Shown one piece after another: positions 9,885-18,466 of a stretch of 64,000 bases of DNA. This DNA comes from Amanita rubescens (taxonomy: Eukaryota; Basidiomycota; Agaricomycetes; Agaricales; Amanitaceae). A program made the translations under genes and the position numbers. The notes beneath the pieces were generated by a model, which saw only the letters and a list, made by a program, of their open reading frames with translations, was not told where the DNA came from and ran no database searches. Every line of letters starts with the position of its first letter. Within the stretch, counting starts at the first letter, position 1. The stretch covers positions 1 through 64,000 of the forward strand of contig WION01000009.1 of NCBI GenBank assembly GCA_015039365.1. The letters are read 5' to 3'.

Positions 9885-11744
9885 TTATTTCTCTCTCATC
9901 AGCTTCTCCAATGTCATCCGGTTCTTGCGCATAACCATCTCATCCAAGAAGAAATTATACTTGTCTACCAGCATTTCACAACAAATAGAGTGATACGCAC
10001 CCAGCCAAACATTTGTCTGCTCAGCGATGGATGAGTTGAAGTACCACCCTTTCTCATCATCCGAGATCAGCTCTGGGTAAGCTGATGGGTTACAATTCTC
10101 CTGACAGAAAATGTCTTTCTCAGAATGCTTGGACTTGAAATGGAAGACATCAACAGTCAGGCCGATATCACGGAAAAATAGGTCATTCTTCACAGCCTTT
10201 GCCAATGTGCAATTATTGTCAAAGAAGATGTGATCCGGCTTCATATCCTGGTGGAATGTACGTTTGATCATTTCCTACAGAATATATTAGTTATGCACTA
10301 GGAAAGGCTTGTAATAGTTACAATGACACTACCACATCCCTCCACCCCATAAAATGTGTCACGAGCAATAATCATACCACATGGTGCAACAATGATTTGT
10401 TCATTGTGAGTTTGTCGTCGACCAAAGTGGGCACGGATGCACTTTGTGCCTGAGGATGGGACTGTTGGGCTGATTTCAAATTCTTCATCTTCGACATCAA
10501 TGAGATCAGCTGTCGGAGTATTGCTACTGGCCAATGCATCATTTGGGTGTGCAACTCTGGCACGTTGCAAGCGCTCCTGAAGCTGAAAATGCGCCTGCCC
10601 ATGTTCATGATGTATTGTTTCAACTTTTCAGTGTTCCTCTTGGTTGCACATCAGAAATTCTGGTGTGACTGGTTGCTCACAACTGTCTATGGCACAGATG
10701 TTATCTCTGGCTGCATGTGTAGGACAGAAGCGATGATGATTGTTTGCAAGTGGGATCTTGCAATTGCCAGTGTGGATTGCACAGCATGGGTGGCCAACCG
10801 TAACGCCATCGATGACAACAACCCAGACCTTGTGTCCATTCGGATAGACACGAAGACACCGATGGCAGAAGTAGCGTAGTTCTGGCTGTCCATTTAGACA
10901 AAAACGAGCATTACGTGCCTGGATTGCACTTGTGAAGCAATCTTTTTGCTTGCCAGTATGAAGCACTTTCAGAGTTGCAGAACGTCCTTGACAGTCTTCC
11001 AAAAGAGCCAAGATCACAAATGCATCCCATACATGGTCAGTCGACACCGTAAAACTGAAAGGCCAGTCAACAGGTGGACTCGAGCCATTTGTATTGGCCA
11101 AGGATACATTATACAGATGTGCGCAGTTTGTTGCTGATGTCCTAAATTATATTGTCAATACCTACATACACTAAAAAGACTGACAGTCTGACTTGTATTA
11201 AAGTTGCTACTGACCATGAGAGTAACATCATTGAAATCCAAAGCTCGATAACATGCCTCTCCGCAAACTGATGCTTGCCAACTTGGATCATGCATGGTAT
11301 TCCATCATAATATGTACGTAGACCATCCTTGACCAAGAAATTGTGGTGGTAGTTTGTATTACATGCTAGTACCAGAGTCAACCACTTGTAGGTATAATAT
11401 GTAACTGTTGGCCTACCACTACAATAAAGGTGTACAGAACGTGCTGGTATTGCCCCTCTGTCCAGCGTGAACACTACTACCTGCCTTTGTTCTGCTTTCT
11501 TCAACGCACGTCCAGCATGGGTGCAAGATGGATTGGGGCATGTATGCTGAGGTGGATACAACGTCTGTGAACCTAAAGGATGTCAGATTACCACGTGCTG
11601 CCACAGACGGCATGACTGACGTACAGAGACCCATAGTATGACCATGCTGTGCAAAATACTCCTCGCTATCACTGCTACTAAATGACCCAGCCTCATACCA
11701 AATGACTGACTTCAATATATCCCAGCAATAGATGACACAAATCT
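9885..11744 (-). pseudogene. KDZ-associated CxC5/CxC6-type protein, truncated and broken
   Basis: Read on the minus strand, the pieces in order are CWDILKSVIWYEAGS, a cysteine segment (CPNPSC then LYCSACNTNYHHN across a 53-nt intron, and GIPCMIQVGKHQFAERHV), a second cluster (CHRCLRVYPNGHKVW, VTVGHPCCAIH, HHRFCPTHAA), and a C-terminal domain (DHIFFDNNCTLAK, FHFKSKHSEKDIFCQENCN, NSSIAEQTNVWLGAYHSIC). This order fits the cysteine-cluster proteins linked to KDZ transposases (CxC5 and CxC6). The C-terminal domain resembles a transposase-type fold and may be a relic of one. The frame is broken by a TGA at 10628-10630. The 5' end is cut off exactly where element X starts at 11745. An intron at about 10278-10324 restores the frame before the last exon. 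Confidence 0.62.
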
Positions 11745-11857
11745 TAGTGTTTTAAAGTCCAGTCCAGTCCGGTCTTTATTGCCTTTTTAGGAAAGACTGA
11801 GACCGGACCGGTCCCAGGGTGTCCCTGATATCAAAAAGACTGGAACCGGACCACTTA

Positions 11858-13467
11858 CAGTGACTCAAATTAGTAATGCATCACGTGGTTTTTGGCGAGA
11901 TTAACCGTTTCATGCACGGCCGGGGGAACTAATGTATATAACCTGTGTCTGCACGTAATAACAAGTAGCCCTACTCCTCGTTGAAGGTGTATTTAAGCCC
12001 CTATGCCTTACCATGAGGAAGAGAAATGTAAAAGAGATAATTGCCGGTGGTGCATTACTTTCCTTTATCAGGTCACCCTGCGAAGGACAACAGCATACTT
12101 AAGCCGTACGGCTTCATCCTTCAATTCAGCGCGTCTAGACGACAAGCTACAACCTCCCTTGCTGCCTTGCGATACTATGGGCTACACTTCTCCGACGAAG
12201 AAAGCCCGTATTGTCCTCCTCAAGACACAGGGCATATCCAACCGCACCATCGCCGCTCACTTCAAAATTGACCCAACTACGGTCGGCCGAATCTTCAAAA
12301 AGTATGGCCAGGCCACAGATTTTTATCGCGTTGGTCATAAGTCTGGCCGCCCGCCTAAACTTACTGATAATGACGTTCGTTATGCTGTTCGCCTGCTCGC
12401 TAGCGGTAAAGCCCGGGACGCATCTGAGGTTCAGCGCAAGTATTTCCCTCATATACATGCGCAAACTATCAGAGAGAGGTTGCGGAAAGTGGGCTTGAAT
12501 GCTTACAAACGTCGCTATAAACCCCTCTTAACTCCAGCTCACATTAAGAAGTGTCTTGCCTGGGCGAGGGAGCATGCAGACTGGACGGCTGATGATTGGA
12601 AAGCCGTGGTCTTCTCTGATGAGTCGAAATTCAATTTGGTGGGGTCCGATGGACGCGAGTGGTGCTGGAGGGCCCCTGGGCAGGAACTGGACCCTCGATA
12701 TGTGACGAAGGTGGTGAAGCATGGTGGTGGTCATGTGATGGTGTGGGGATGTATTACATCATCTGGGCTTGGGCGACTTGTGCGCATCGAAGGGAATATG
12801 AATGCACAGCTCTACATCGAGATTCTCAATGACGACCTCCTCGGCACCTTCAGGGACCTCGGGATGAAGAAGAAGGACGTCTATTTTCAGCAGGATAACG
12901 ATCCAAAGCACACAGCCCGTCTGACTCGAGCGTGGTTCGACGCGAAAAAGGTCGATGTGCTGTCGTGGCCACCGAATAGCCCAGATATGAACATCATTGA
13001 GCATGTCTGGAACTATTTGGATCGTCGTGTGCGCACCAGGGATCCCCTGCATCGCAATGCCACGGAGCTATGGGCCGCATTGCTTGAGGAATGGGGTGGG
13101 ATTGAAGAGGACTACATCGAGCGACTGTATGAGAGTATGCCGCAGCGGGTTCAGGCGCTATTGGCAGCAAAGGGTCGCTACACTCGCTGGTAAACGTTTC
13201 AATTGGTCTCGACGGATGGATCTCGAGCTACATAGACAACTTTCATAGACTTCCGTGATAAATGTAAATAATGCACCACCCATTAGATATTAATCATTGC
13301 TTTGCTTTACAAGGAATTTACAGACTAAGAAGACAGTTATATTTTCAAATTACCCAGCCAATAGGTTGTTTAATCAGGCCGTACCGCGACGATTGACTCC
13401 GATACAACAGCGCGGTGGGCGATAAGATGGGAAAAGTCACGTGGGGCGTTACTAATTTGAGTCACTG
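11858..13467 (+). mobile_element. Tc1/mariner element, apparently intact
   Basis: 1610 bp. The inverted termini are CAGTGACTCAAATTAGTAA and TTACTAATTTGAGTCACTG, extending inward to a shared CACGTG-like stretch. It is flanked by TA at 11856-11857 and 13468-13469. The uninterrupted target (GCTTAAGACC on the reverse strand) is present in the other X copy near 29915-29925, which proves the ends. It holds one transposase gene. Confidence 0.93.
12177..13193 (+). CDS. Tc1/mariner-family DDE transposase
   Basis: 338 residues from ATG 12177, which opens MGYTSPTKKARI, the usual start of a homeodomain-like HTH in this family; the frame is open further upstream, but that part lies in the element's 5' flank. 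The N-terminal HTH pair (residues ~1-110) would bind the terminal repeats. The catalytic triad is present: Asp in FSDESKFNL, Asp in FQQDNDPKH and Glu in PDMNIIEHVW, with 34 residues between the second and third acids (DD34E). A WGCITSSGLG motif lies between. There is no stop, frameshift or intron. The protein should cut and paste the surrounding 1.6-kb element into TA sites. Confidence 0.95.
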   Translation: MGYTSPTKKARIVLLKTQGISNRTIAAHFKIDPTTVGRIFKKYGQATDFYRVGHKSGRPPKLTDNDVRYAVRLLASGKARDASEVQRKYFPHIHAQTIRERLRKVGLNAYKRRYKPLLTPAHIKKCLAWAREHADWTADDWKAVVFSDESKFNLVGSDGREWCWRAPGQELDPRYVTKVVKHGGGHVMVWGCITSSGLGRLVRIEGNMNAQLYIEILNDDLLGTFRDLGMKKKDVYFQQDNDPKHTARLTRAWFDAKKVDVLSWPPNSPDMNIIEHVWNYLDRRVRTRDPLHRNATELWAALLEEWGGIEEDYIERLYESMPQRVQALLAAKGRYTRW

Positions 13468-13669
13468 TAAGACCGCTAGACTGGTCTAAATTCAGAAAAA
13501 AGACTGGTTAGGACCGGTCTGGACCAGGACCGGTCTTGGACCAGTCTTGGACCAGTCTAGACCAGTCCTTACATTGTTTTCCATGTCCCTATGGCTCCCA
13601 TACAATTAATTGCAATGTTGAAATTGATGTAAAACTACAAAAGACAACATAAATATCAATATAATAGTA

Positions 13670-13832
13670 CTTGGAATTATGGGCCGCTGCTGTGCATGGC
13701 AGGTCCGAGGCTGTTTGTTAGTATGTGCGTGTATTTGTTTATTTGGTAATTACCGGTGCTTACCAAAAAGGAAATAAAAGCGGCTCAAGTTTCGGAATAA
13801 AACCGAGTCCTTTGTTTCACTCGGCCTCGGAA
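13670..13832 (+). mobile_element. 163-bp insertion in X2, Helitron-like
   Basis: Element X copy 3 has the undisturbed sequence (ATAGTATAAGCC on the opposite strand), so the insert is defined to the base. It lies between A and T without target duplication. It has no terminal inverted repeat and ends with a hairpin (CCGAG...CTCGG) followed by CCTCGGAA. Zero duplication at an A|T site and a 3' hairpin suggest a non-autonomous Helitron, but the usual TC start and CTRR end are absent. Confidence 0.45.
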
Positions 13833-14611
13833 TAAGCCATGCCATCACATGTGAAACCCAGTGTCGCTAACCCTCACCCTCTCATATCCTATCATACCCA
13901 ACTGCACTCCAGGTAAGTCAGGAGAGTGCCAAACATTGCCAAAGAGATCACCAAAGAGATCACCAAAGAGAGAATGAAACCCATTGTTGCTGACCCTCAC
14001 CCTCCCACTGATAAACTATACTCCATTGGACCAACTGCACCCTCTCACACTCCCTCTCACACCCACCTGCACTCTAGGGAAGCCACATGAACCATTTTTG
14101 ACAATACTAGGAGACTGCCAAACATTGCCAAAGAGAGTGCCAAAGAGAGTGCCAAAGAGAGTCCCAAGATCATACTACCTCAAATGTTAGCCATTTCCTA
14201 TAGCTGATGGGTCAAAAAATAACTTGGATGTACTAGAACATAGTTGGATTAACCATGTTCAGAATTTCTTACTTGGAGTGTTGCAACAACAATATTCACA
14301 AATTATATATAGCTTCAAACAAAAGTTACCATTGTAAGCTCAGATCTCAACCGTTTTGGACGCTTGAGTGCTCAAAAAAAAGCTAAAATATGGTAGAATA
14401 CAACTGTACTGGTCACCCTTTACTATGAGTGGTCTAGACCGGTCTGGACTGGTCTTTTGCAGGTTTTTTTGATTTTAAAATTTTAAAAAGACCAGAACCA
14501 GACTGCCCTTGGACCTGCCAAGACCTGAGACCGCAGTCCGGTCCAAACCGGTCCTGGTCCGGTCCGGTTCCGGTCTTTTTCGGTCCTTCAGGACTGGAAA
14601 TAGAAACACTA

Positions 14612-14852
14612 AACACGAAGATAAATCCACAAAAGTAGAATTACCCCCTGAATACCACAAATGGAGAAAAGTTTTTGATAAACAAACTGTCGGAATGATT
14701 CCCGATTTCACGACAATGGGATCATGCGATAGATCTAAAAGAAGGGTTTAAACCTAAAGTGGCAAAGAATTATCCATTATCAATTCACGAAGAACAGCTA
14801 ATGAATAAATGGGTCGACAAACAACTCAAAAAAGGTTATATTCGACCATCAC
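14612..14852 (+). pseudogene. Ty3/gypsy pol fragment, 5' part
   Basis: Encodes the segment just before the reverse transcriptase core (PPEYHKWRKVFDK, then KVAKNYPLSIHEEQLMNKWV). An extra A at 14715/14716 shifts the frame. It starts at the edge of element X, so gag and protease are missing. The copia insertion at 14853 splits it from the rest; the reading frame resumes after the second ATCAC at 22984. Confidence 0.8.
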
Positions 14853-15259
14853 TGTTAAATATAGAATTATATTTATAGAATGATTAACTACTGATTGACT
14901 ACAATCAGTGTTACTCACATCGCTCACGTCATCCTTTATGTATGACATAGAGATGACATCATAATGACTTCATTATGATATCATGGTGACATCATGATAG
15001 ACTCATGATCACATCTTATGGTGTGCTTAGCACGCCATATCTTCCCATCTATACTATACGCTTACACATATGTAGACACATATTTGTTCTCTCTTAGTAT
15101 ATAAACCTGTCCTGTATCGTAGAATAGGACAATCCATTCTCTTCCTCTTACTATCACTACTACGCCGAAGGGTAGTGCTAAGATCATATCGCAATAGGTA
15201 AGCTATTGCACCTGCTCATGCTGTGGACACGCTCTCGCGTAGACCTGTCTTCTTCGTCA
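14853..15259 (+). repeat. copia 5' LTR
   Basis: A TATATAAA box at 15098-15105 should place transcription start around 15130. A strong splice donor (AATAG|GTAAGC) follows at 15198, downstream of the presumed start and inside the LTR. No ATG lies between the presumed start and the donor. Confidence 0.95.
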
Positions 15260-15271
15260 GGTTATGGGCCC
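15260..15271 (+). promoter_or_regulatory. Primer-binding site, tRNA-iMet anticodon-arm type
   Basis: GGTTATGGGCCC directly abuts the LTR. It is complementary to GGGCCCAUAACC, the anticodon stem-loop of initiator tRNA-Met (anticodon CAU). Drosophila copia is known to use the same internal site with a cleaved tRNA half. A conventional match to a tRNA 3' acceptor end is not seen here. Confidence 0.7.
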
Positions 15272-16165
15272 CGCCGTCGATATTGCCAGGACCCACATCG
15301 CCGCTCGCTTGCTCGTCATCCGACATGATGTCCCACTGGTATAGTATCGCAGCGAGCCTGATATGGTCTTATCATCTTGATATAACTAATCCTTGATATG
15401 GCATATGCGCTAATGACATGCGCCCGGACCCTAGGGCTTTAGGGGGATCTCCTAGACACCCAGGGATAAGGGTACTACCTATGTTTCTCGACGCTGGCAT
15501 GGCAACGTCGGCCCCCACAGAGTTTTACTTGCCCTCTGTGATGTGACTGGGGTATTCATGCACGATATAACATCATAAGCCCTTAGAGGCTTTATAATAC
15601 AATATGGCTCGTATATAGAAACTTCTAGTATAAAGGACGTGCTGACACCTCATTGTGGGTGGTACACGCAGTCTATTAAGGATGCGCCCTTAGGGACTCC
15701 TTTAATCGGAATGATCATTAGGATCATTCTAAGTTTGGGCTCTATGGTAATCCCATAATCCCATTTAGAAGTTTCATATTGATTACCGGTCGTGCTTATA
15801 TAATGGTCTGGGGGGTTTATGGACCAGACATTATTTCTATTTACAATCGCAACGGGTAAAACCGTGGTTCGCCCAAGAGCGCTAGAGCCAGCGATTGATT
15901 TTGCATGTCATTTACAGCATTCAGGGATAATCCGAGCTTTCAAGACCGAGTGGACCTGTGGACCTGAGCTTTATCAAAGCTTGGCTTGTAACTAAGTTAT
16001 TCAGGGTCGGTTGGTTTAACCGAATATGGACTGTACTCATAACCGAGGAACTCTATATAGTCTGACATTCTAGTCAATGGCACCCTGGTAACTTAATAAA
16101 GACGAATTAGACTTTTAGCTTTAATTAAGCTTTAAGCTCATTAAATTCTCTTTTAGGAAAGAAAA
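15272..16165 (+). other. copia leader, no coding frame recognised
   Basis: About 890 bases with many stops in all frames and several upstream ATGs, the first pair at about 15325. It ends with a polypyrimidine-AG acceptor (TTCTCTTTTAG) at 16156. It may be intronic in a spliced transcript using the LTR donor at 15198, and may hold packaging signals in the unspliced one. Confidence 0.4.
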
Positions 16166-16708
16166 CTGGATTCCGAAACTAGTACTCCGCTACCAGTTTA
16201 CGAAGCCGAAGGAGAATCATTTCCTCCTACCCGGAGATTACCTCCTTCTTACGACGCTCCAATCCCACCATTTCCCTTAATCTTAGGGGACCGGACTTTT
16301 ATTGATACACCGGCACCAATTCCATCTTCGTCCTATTCTAGGACGATAGTTCGTGTTGTCAACCCTGACACCAGATTCGGTGTCACAACTCGTGGACCTG
16401 TCACAGTTCACGATCGAAGAGATCACTTCCTAGCCGCGCGACTTAGAAACGGTCGTACCTTACAAGACGAAATAATACATCGTCGTCGACAAGCAGCTAT
16501 CGAAGAAGGTGTTACACCCACCTTAGATCTTTGGATTCCACCCAGGGGCACTTCAGTAGCCCAACACATAGCAAATAGGCGTACACGCCGTAATCTCGAA
16601 AGAGATAACCAAGAGGTCGAAAACCTCGAAAATCAAAGAAACTTCCGTTTCTTTTGGCGTCTTTTAACCGCCTATATTATAATCATCACCTCCGCCTTCC
16701 TCGTCTAA
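16166..16708 (+). CDS. Candidate non-AUG ORF upstream of gag (PPSY motif, tail anchor)
   Basis: The frame is open from 16157 to the TAA at 16706-16708, one base before the gag ATG. No ATG occurs in any forward frame between 16157 and 16709. The best near-cognate start is CTG 16166 (AAAACTGGA, A at -3 and G at +4), giving 180 residues. Residues ~8-35 are proline-rich with LPVY and PPSY, the latter a WW-domain/Nedd4-type ligand. The middle is basic. The last 19 residues (FFWRLLTAYIIIITSAFLV) are a likely membrane tail anchor. A splice acceptor ends at 16156. I know no copia protein like this; a membrane-linked, ubiquitin-ligase-recruiting role is only inferred. It could also be a fused N-terminal part of Gag in a relative. 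Confidence 0.5.
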   Translation: MDSETSTPLPVYEAEGESFPPTRRLPPSYDAPIPPFPLILGDRTFIDTPAPIPSSSYSRTIVRVVNPDTRFGVTTRGPVTVHDRRDHFLAARLRNGRTLQDEIIHRRRQAAIEEGVTPTLDLWIPPRGTSVAQHIANRRTRRNLERDNQEVENLENQRNFRFFWRLLTAYIIIITSAFLV

Positions 16709-16709
16709 A

Positions 16710-18095
16710 ATGTCTAACGACTTAACGATCCCTAGTTCCATTCCCGTTTTGAATGGAACTAACTATAAAGAATGGGAACGCATGATGCGTTTCCTATTAC
16801 AAACCAAAGGTTTATATCGGTACCTAAAAACCGATTATGTTCGTCCAAGACGGATAACGCCGTTGGAACAATTCTATCTGGATACAGGGGTTCAAGCCTT
16901 TGTTCCAGCTGTTCCAGCAACAGCAGCAGTTCCGGAAACGGAAACTGAAGATGCGATACCCGCAATGCCGGCACAACCGGCACAACCCGCCATCACTCAA
17001 CAAATGATTGATGATGCAGAGGCTATCAAAAAGGCCTATGATGATTGGGTCGTCGAGGATGATCGCATCCTCGGATCCATAAACATGAAGTGTACTGCTA
17101 CTATACAGCAGATCAACGAACATGTAGTTTCTGCTCGAGTTCTATGGCAGAACTTAGCAGAACAATACGGTGTGACAACGTCTGCCGGTATATATAATGA
17201 TTTCCAATTAGCAATAAATTGGAAATTCCAAGATAAAAAGGATCCCACACAATCCTTAAACGACCTCCTCGCTATAATAAACCGCTTAGCCTCAAGCGGA
17301 ATTACATTGCCTGCAAATGTACAGGCAATGATTGTACTTTCAGCTGTCCCCCGTCATTGGGACAATTTTGCCGCTGTGGTTCTTGCCACAACAGAACCAT
17401 CGGATCTTACGATCCAAGGGATACTTCCCTTAATTCAGAATGAGTGGCGCCGAAGGCACCCTGAATCTGCCGCGACAGCTAATACGTCGCAACAACAGCA
17501 GCAACCATGGCAACAAGTACGTGGTCGAGGACGAGGACGTGCTCGCGGACGTGGCCGCGGAGCAGGTCGTGGACGTGGGGGGAGGCCTTATTCTAGGCCT
17601 CCACAAGGCGCTCAAACACCGGCTCCTACTGCTCCTCCGGCAAATCAAAATTGGCCGGGTAAAGTTGAGGGCCAAACACGTGGTCCTAACTGGGAAAGGA
17701 ACCGAGAACGCCGAAAGGCAGATGCAGCCGAGAAGAAGGCTGCCAAAGCCGCAGAACATACAATGAGTTCTGCACATACCGTCGCCCGTATTGGGCCTTA
17801 TGACATCACTGAGCCAGTTGCCGGCTCTAGCAAAGGCAAACAAAGAGAAAAGGACGAACAGGACTTTGAGTCCTATAAATCGAACCGAGGAATGGGGATA
17901 TCGTCAGACGATATCGATTACAAAAATATGGATATAGATCAGGAAGCTGAACTATATTATGACGATTATTACTATGAAGATAACGGCGAACAATGGTATG
18001 AAACCATTAAGAAGCTGGAAATGGCTAACTTTCTCTTTATAGAGGCAGCAATAAAATGGTGTTCCCTAAATTGGGACATCATCGTCGTACTATAA
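16710..18095 (+). CDS. copia Gag polyprotein
   Basis: 461 residues from ATG 16710. The N-terminal half fits the copia-type gag capsid family: YKEWERMMRFLLQTKGLYRYL near the start, then LWQNLAEQYGV, SLNDLLAIINRLASSGI and VLSAVPRHWDNFA (residues ~155-230). From about residue 275 it carries an RG-rich block (GRGRGRARGRGRGAGRGRGG) where most relatives have a CCHC zinc knuckle, so RNA binding probably uses this block. A lysine-rich and then an acidic tail follow. The frame is intact. It would assemble virus-like particles in the cytoplasm. It ends about 210 bases before the pol frame, with no direct overlap. Confidence 0.88.
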   Translation: MSNDLTIPSSIPVLNGTNYKEWERMMRFLLQTKGLYRYLKTDYVRPRRITPLEQFYLDTGVQAFVPAVPATAAVPETETEDAIPAMPAQPAQPAITQQMIDDAEAIKKAYDDWVVEDDRILGSINMKCTATIQQINEHVVSARVLWQNLAEQYGVTTSAGIYNDFQLAINWKFQDKKDPTQSLNDLLAIINRLASSGITLPANVQAMIVLSAVPRHWDNFAAVVLATTEPSDLTIQGILPLIQNEWRRRHPESAATANTSQQQQQPWQQVRGRGRGRARGRGRGAGRGRGGRPYSRPPQGAQTPAPTAPPANQNWPGKVEGQTRGPNWERNRERRKADAAEKKAAKAAEHTMSSAHTVARIGPYDITEPVAGSSKGKQREKDEQDFESYKSNRGMGISSDDIDYKNMDIDQEAELYYDDYYYEDNGEQWYETIKKLEMANFLFIEAAIKWCSLNWDIIVVL

Positions 18096-18466
18096 ACTCC
18101 TTCTTTGAACAATCTGTACTATATGATAGTATAAATTATAAAGAAAATTTAGACGAAACCTGCCTCGTAAGAGATAAGTCGTGTGATATTGCCATTTATA
18201 ATGCAAATATGATCGAACGATCATACAATATTGGTAACATGTTTAAGAAGCCTTTTACATGTTTAGCGGTCAATAAAAGAAAATTTAAGGATAAAGTACA
18301 TCCGACATGTCCCTGTCCGGAATGTGTAGAAAACGTACTGGAGATACACTATGGATGTGTGACTCCGGTGCATCCGATCACTTTACCTTTAGTAGGAAAG
18401 ACTTCTCTGAATACAGAGAATTTCCTGCAAATGAAAACCACAGTGTTAAAACTGCTAATGGTTTAG
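18056..18466 (+). CDS. Third-frame linker ORF between gag and pol
   Basis: An open frame of 136 codons lies in a different phase from both gag and pol, overlapping the end of gag and the beginning of pol. It contains CPCPEC shortly before the frame changes to pol. It could be read after splicing of a short intron (GTATGA at about 17996 to an AG at about 18048) or by -1 frameshifting, which would link Gag to Pol. A chance open frame is possible, but its length and position argue for use. Confidence 0.4.
   Translation: MVFPKLGHHRRTINSFFEQSVLYDSINYKENLDETCLVRDKSCDIAIYNANMIERSYNIGNMFKKPFTCLAVNKRKFKDKVHPTCPCPECVENVLEIHYGCVTPVHPITLPLVGKTSLNTENFLQMKTTVLKLLMV

Larger units (their letters stand above)
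11745..14611 (+). mobile_element. Element X, copy 2, with two insertions
   Basis: The termini are TAGTGTTTTAAAGTCC at the left and the inverse-type AGAAACACTA at the right. Both ends lead into long CCGGTCC/CCAGTCC arrays. Removing the Tc1/mariner (11858-13467 plus one TA) and the 163-bp insert (13670-13832) leaves about 1.09 kb, collinear with the reverse complement of copy 3 (25319-30029). There is no coding capacity and no matching 8-bp flanks (ACAAATCT left, AACACGAA right). The left end cuts a KDZ-associated gene and the right end cuts a gypsy element. Confidence 0.75.

Noticed and set aside
12003..12176. Longer N terminus for the Tc1 transposase
   Set aside because: The frame is open upstream, but family similarity begins at the ATG at 12177 and the extra 58 residues do not look like an HTH.
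16081..16170. ATG-initiated first exon (ATGGCACCCTG at 16077 or ATGATGTCCCACTG at 15325) spliced to the acceptor at 16156
   Set aside because: Both join in the wrong phase and lead quickly to a stop, so they do not supply an ATG for the PPSY frame.
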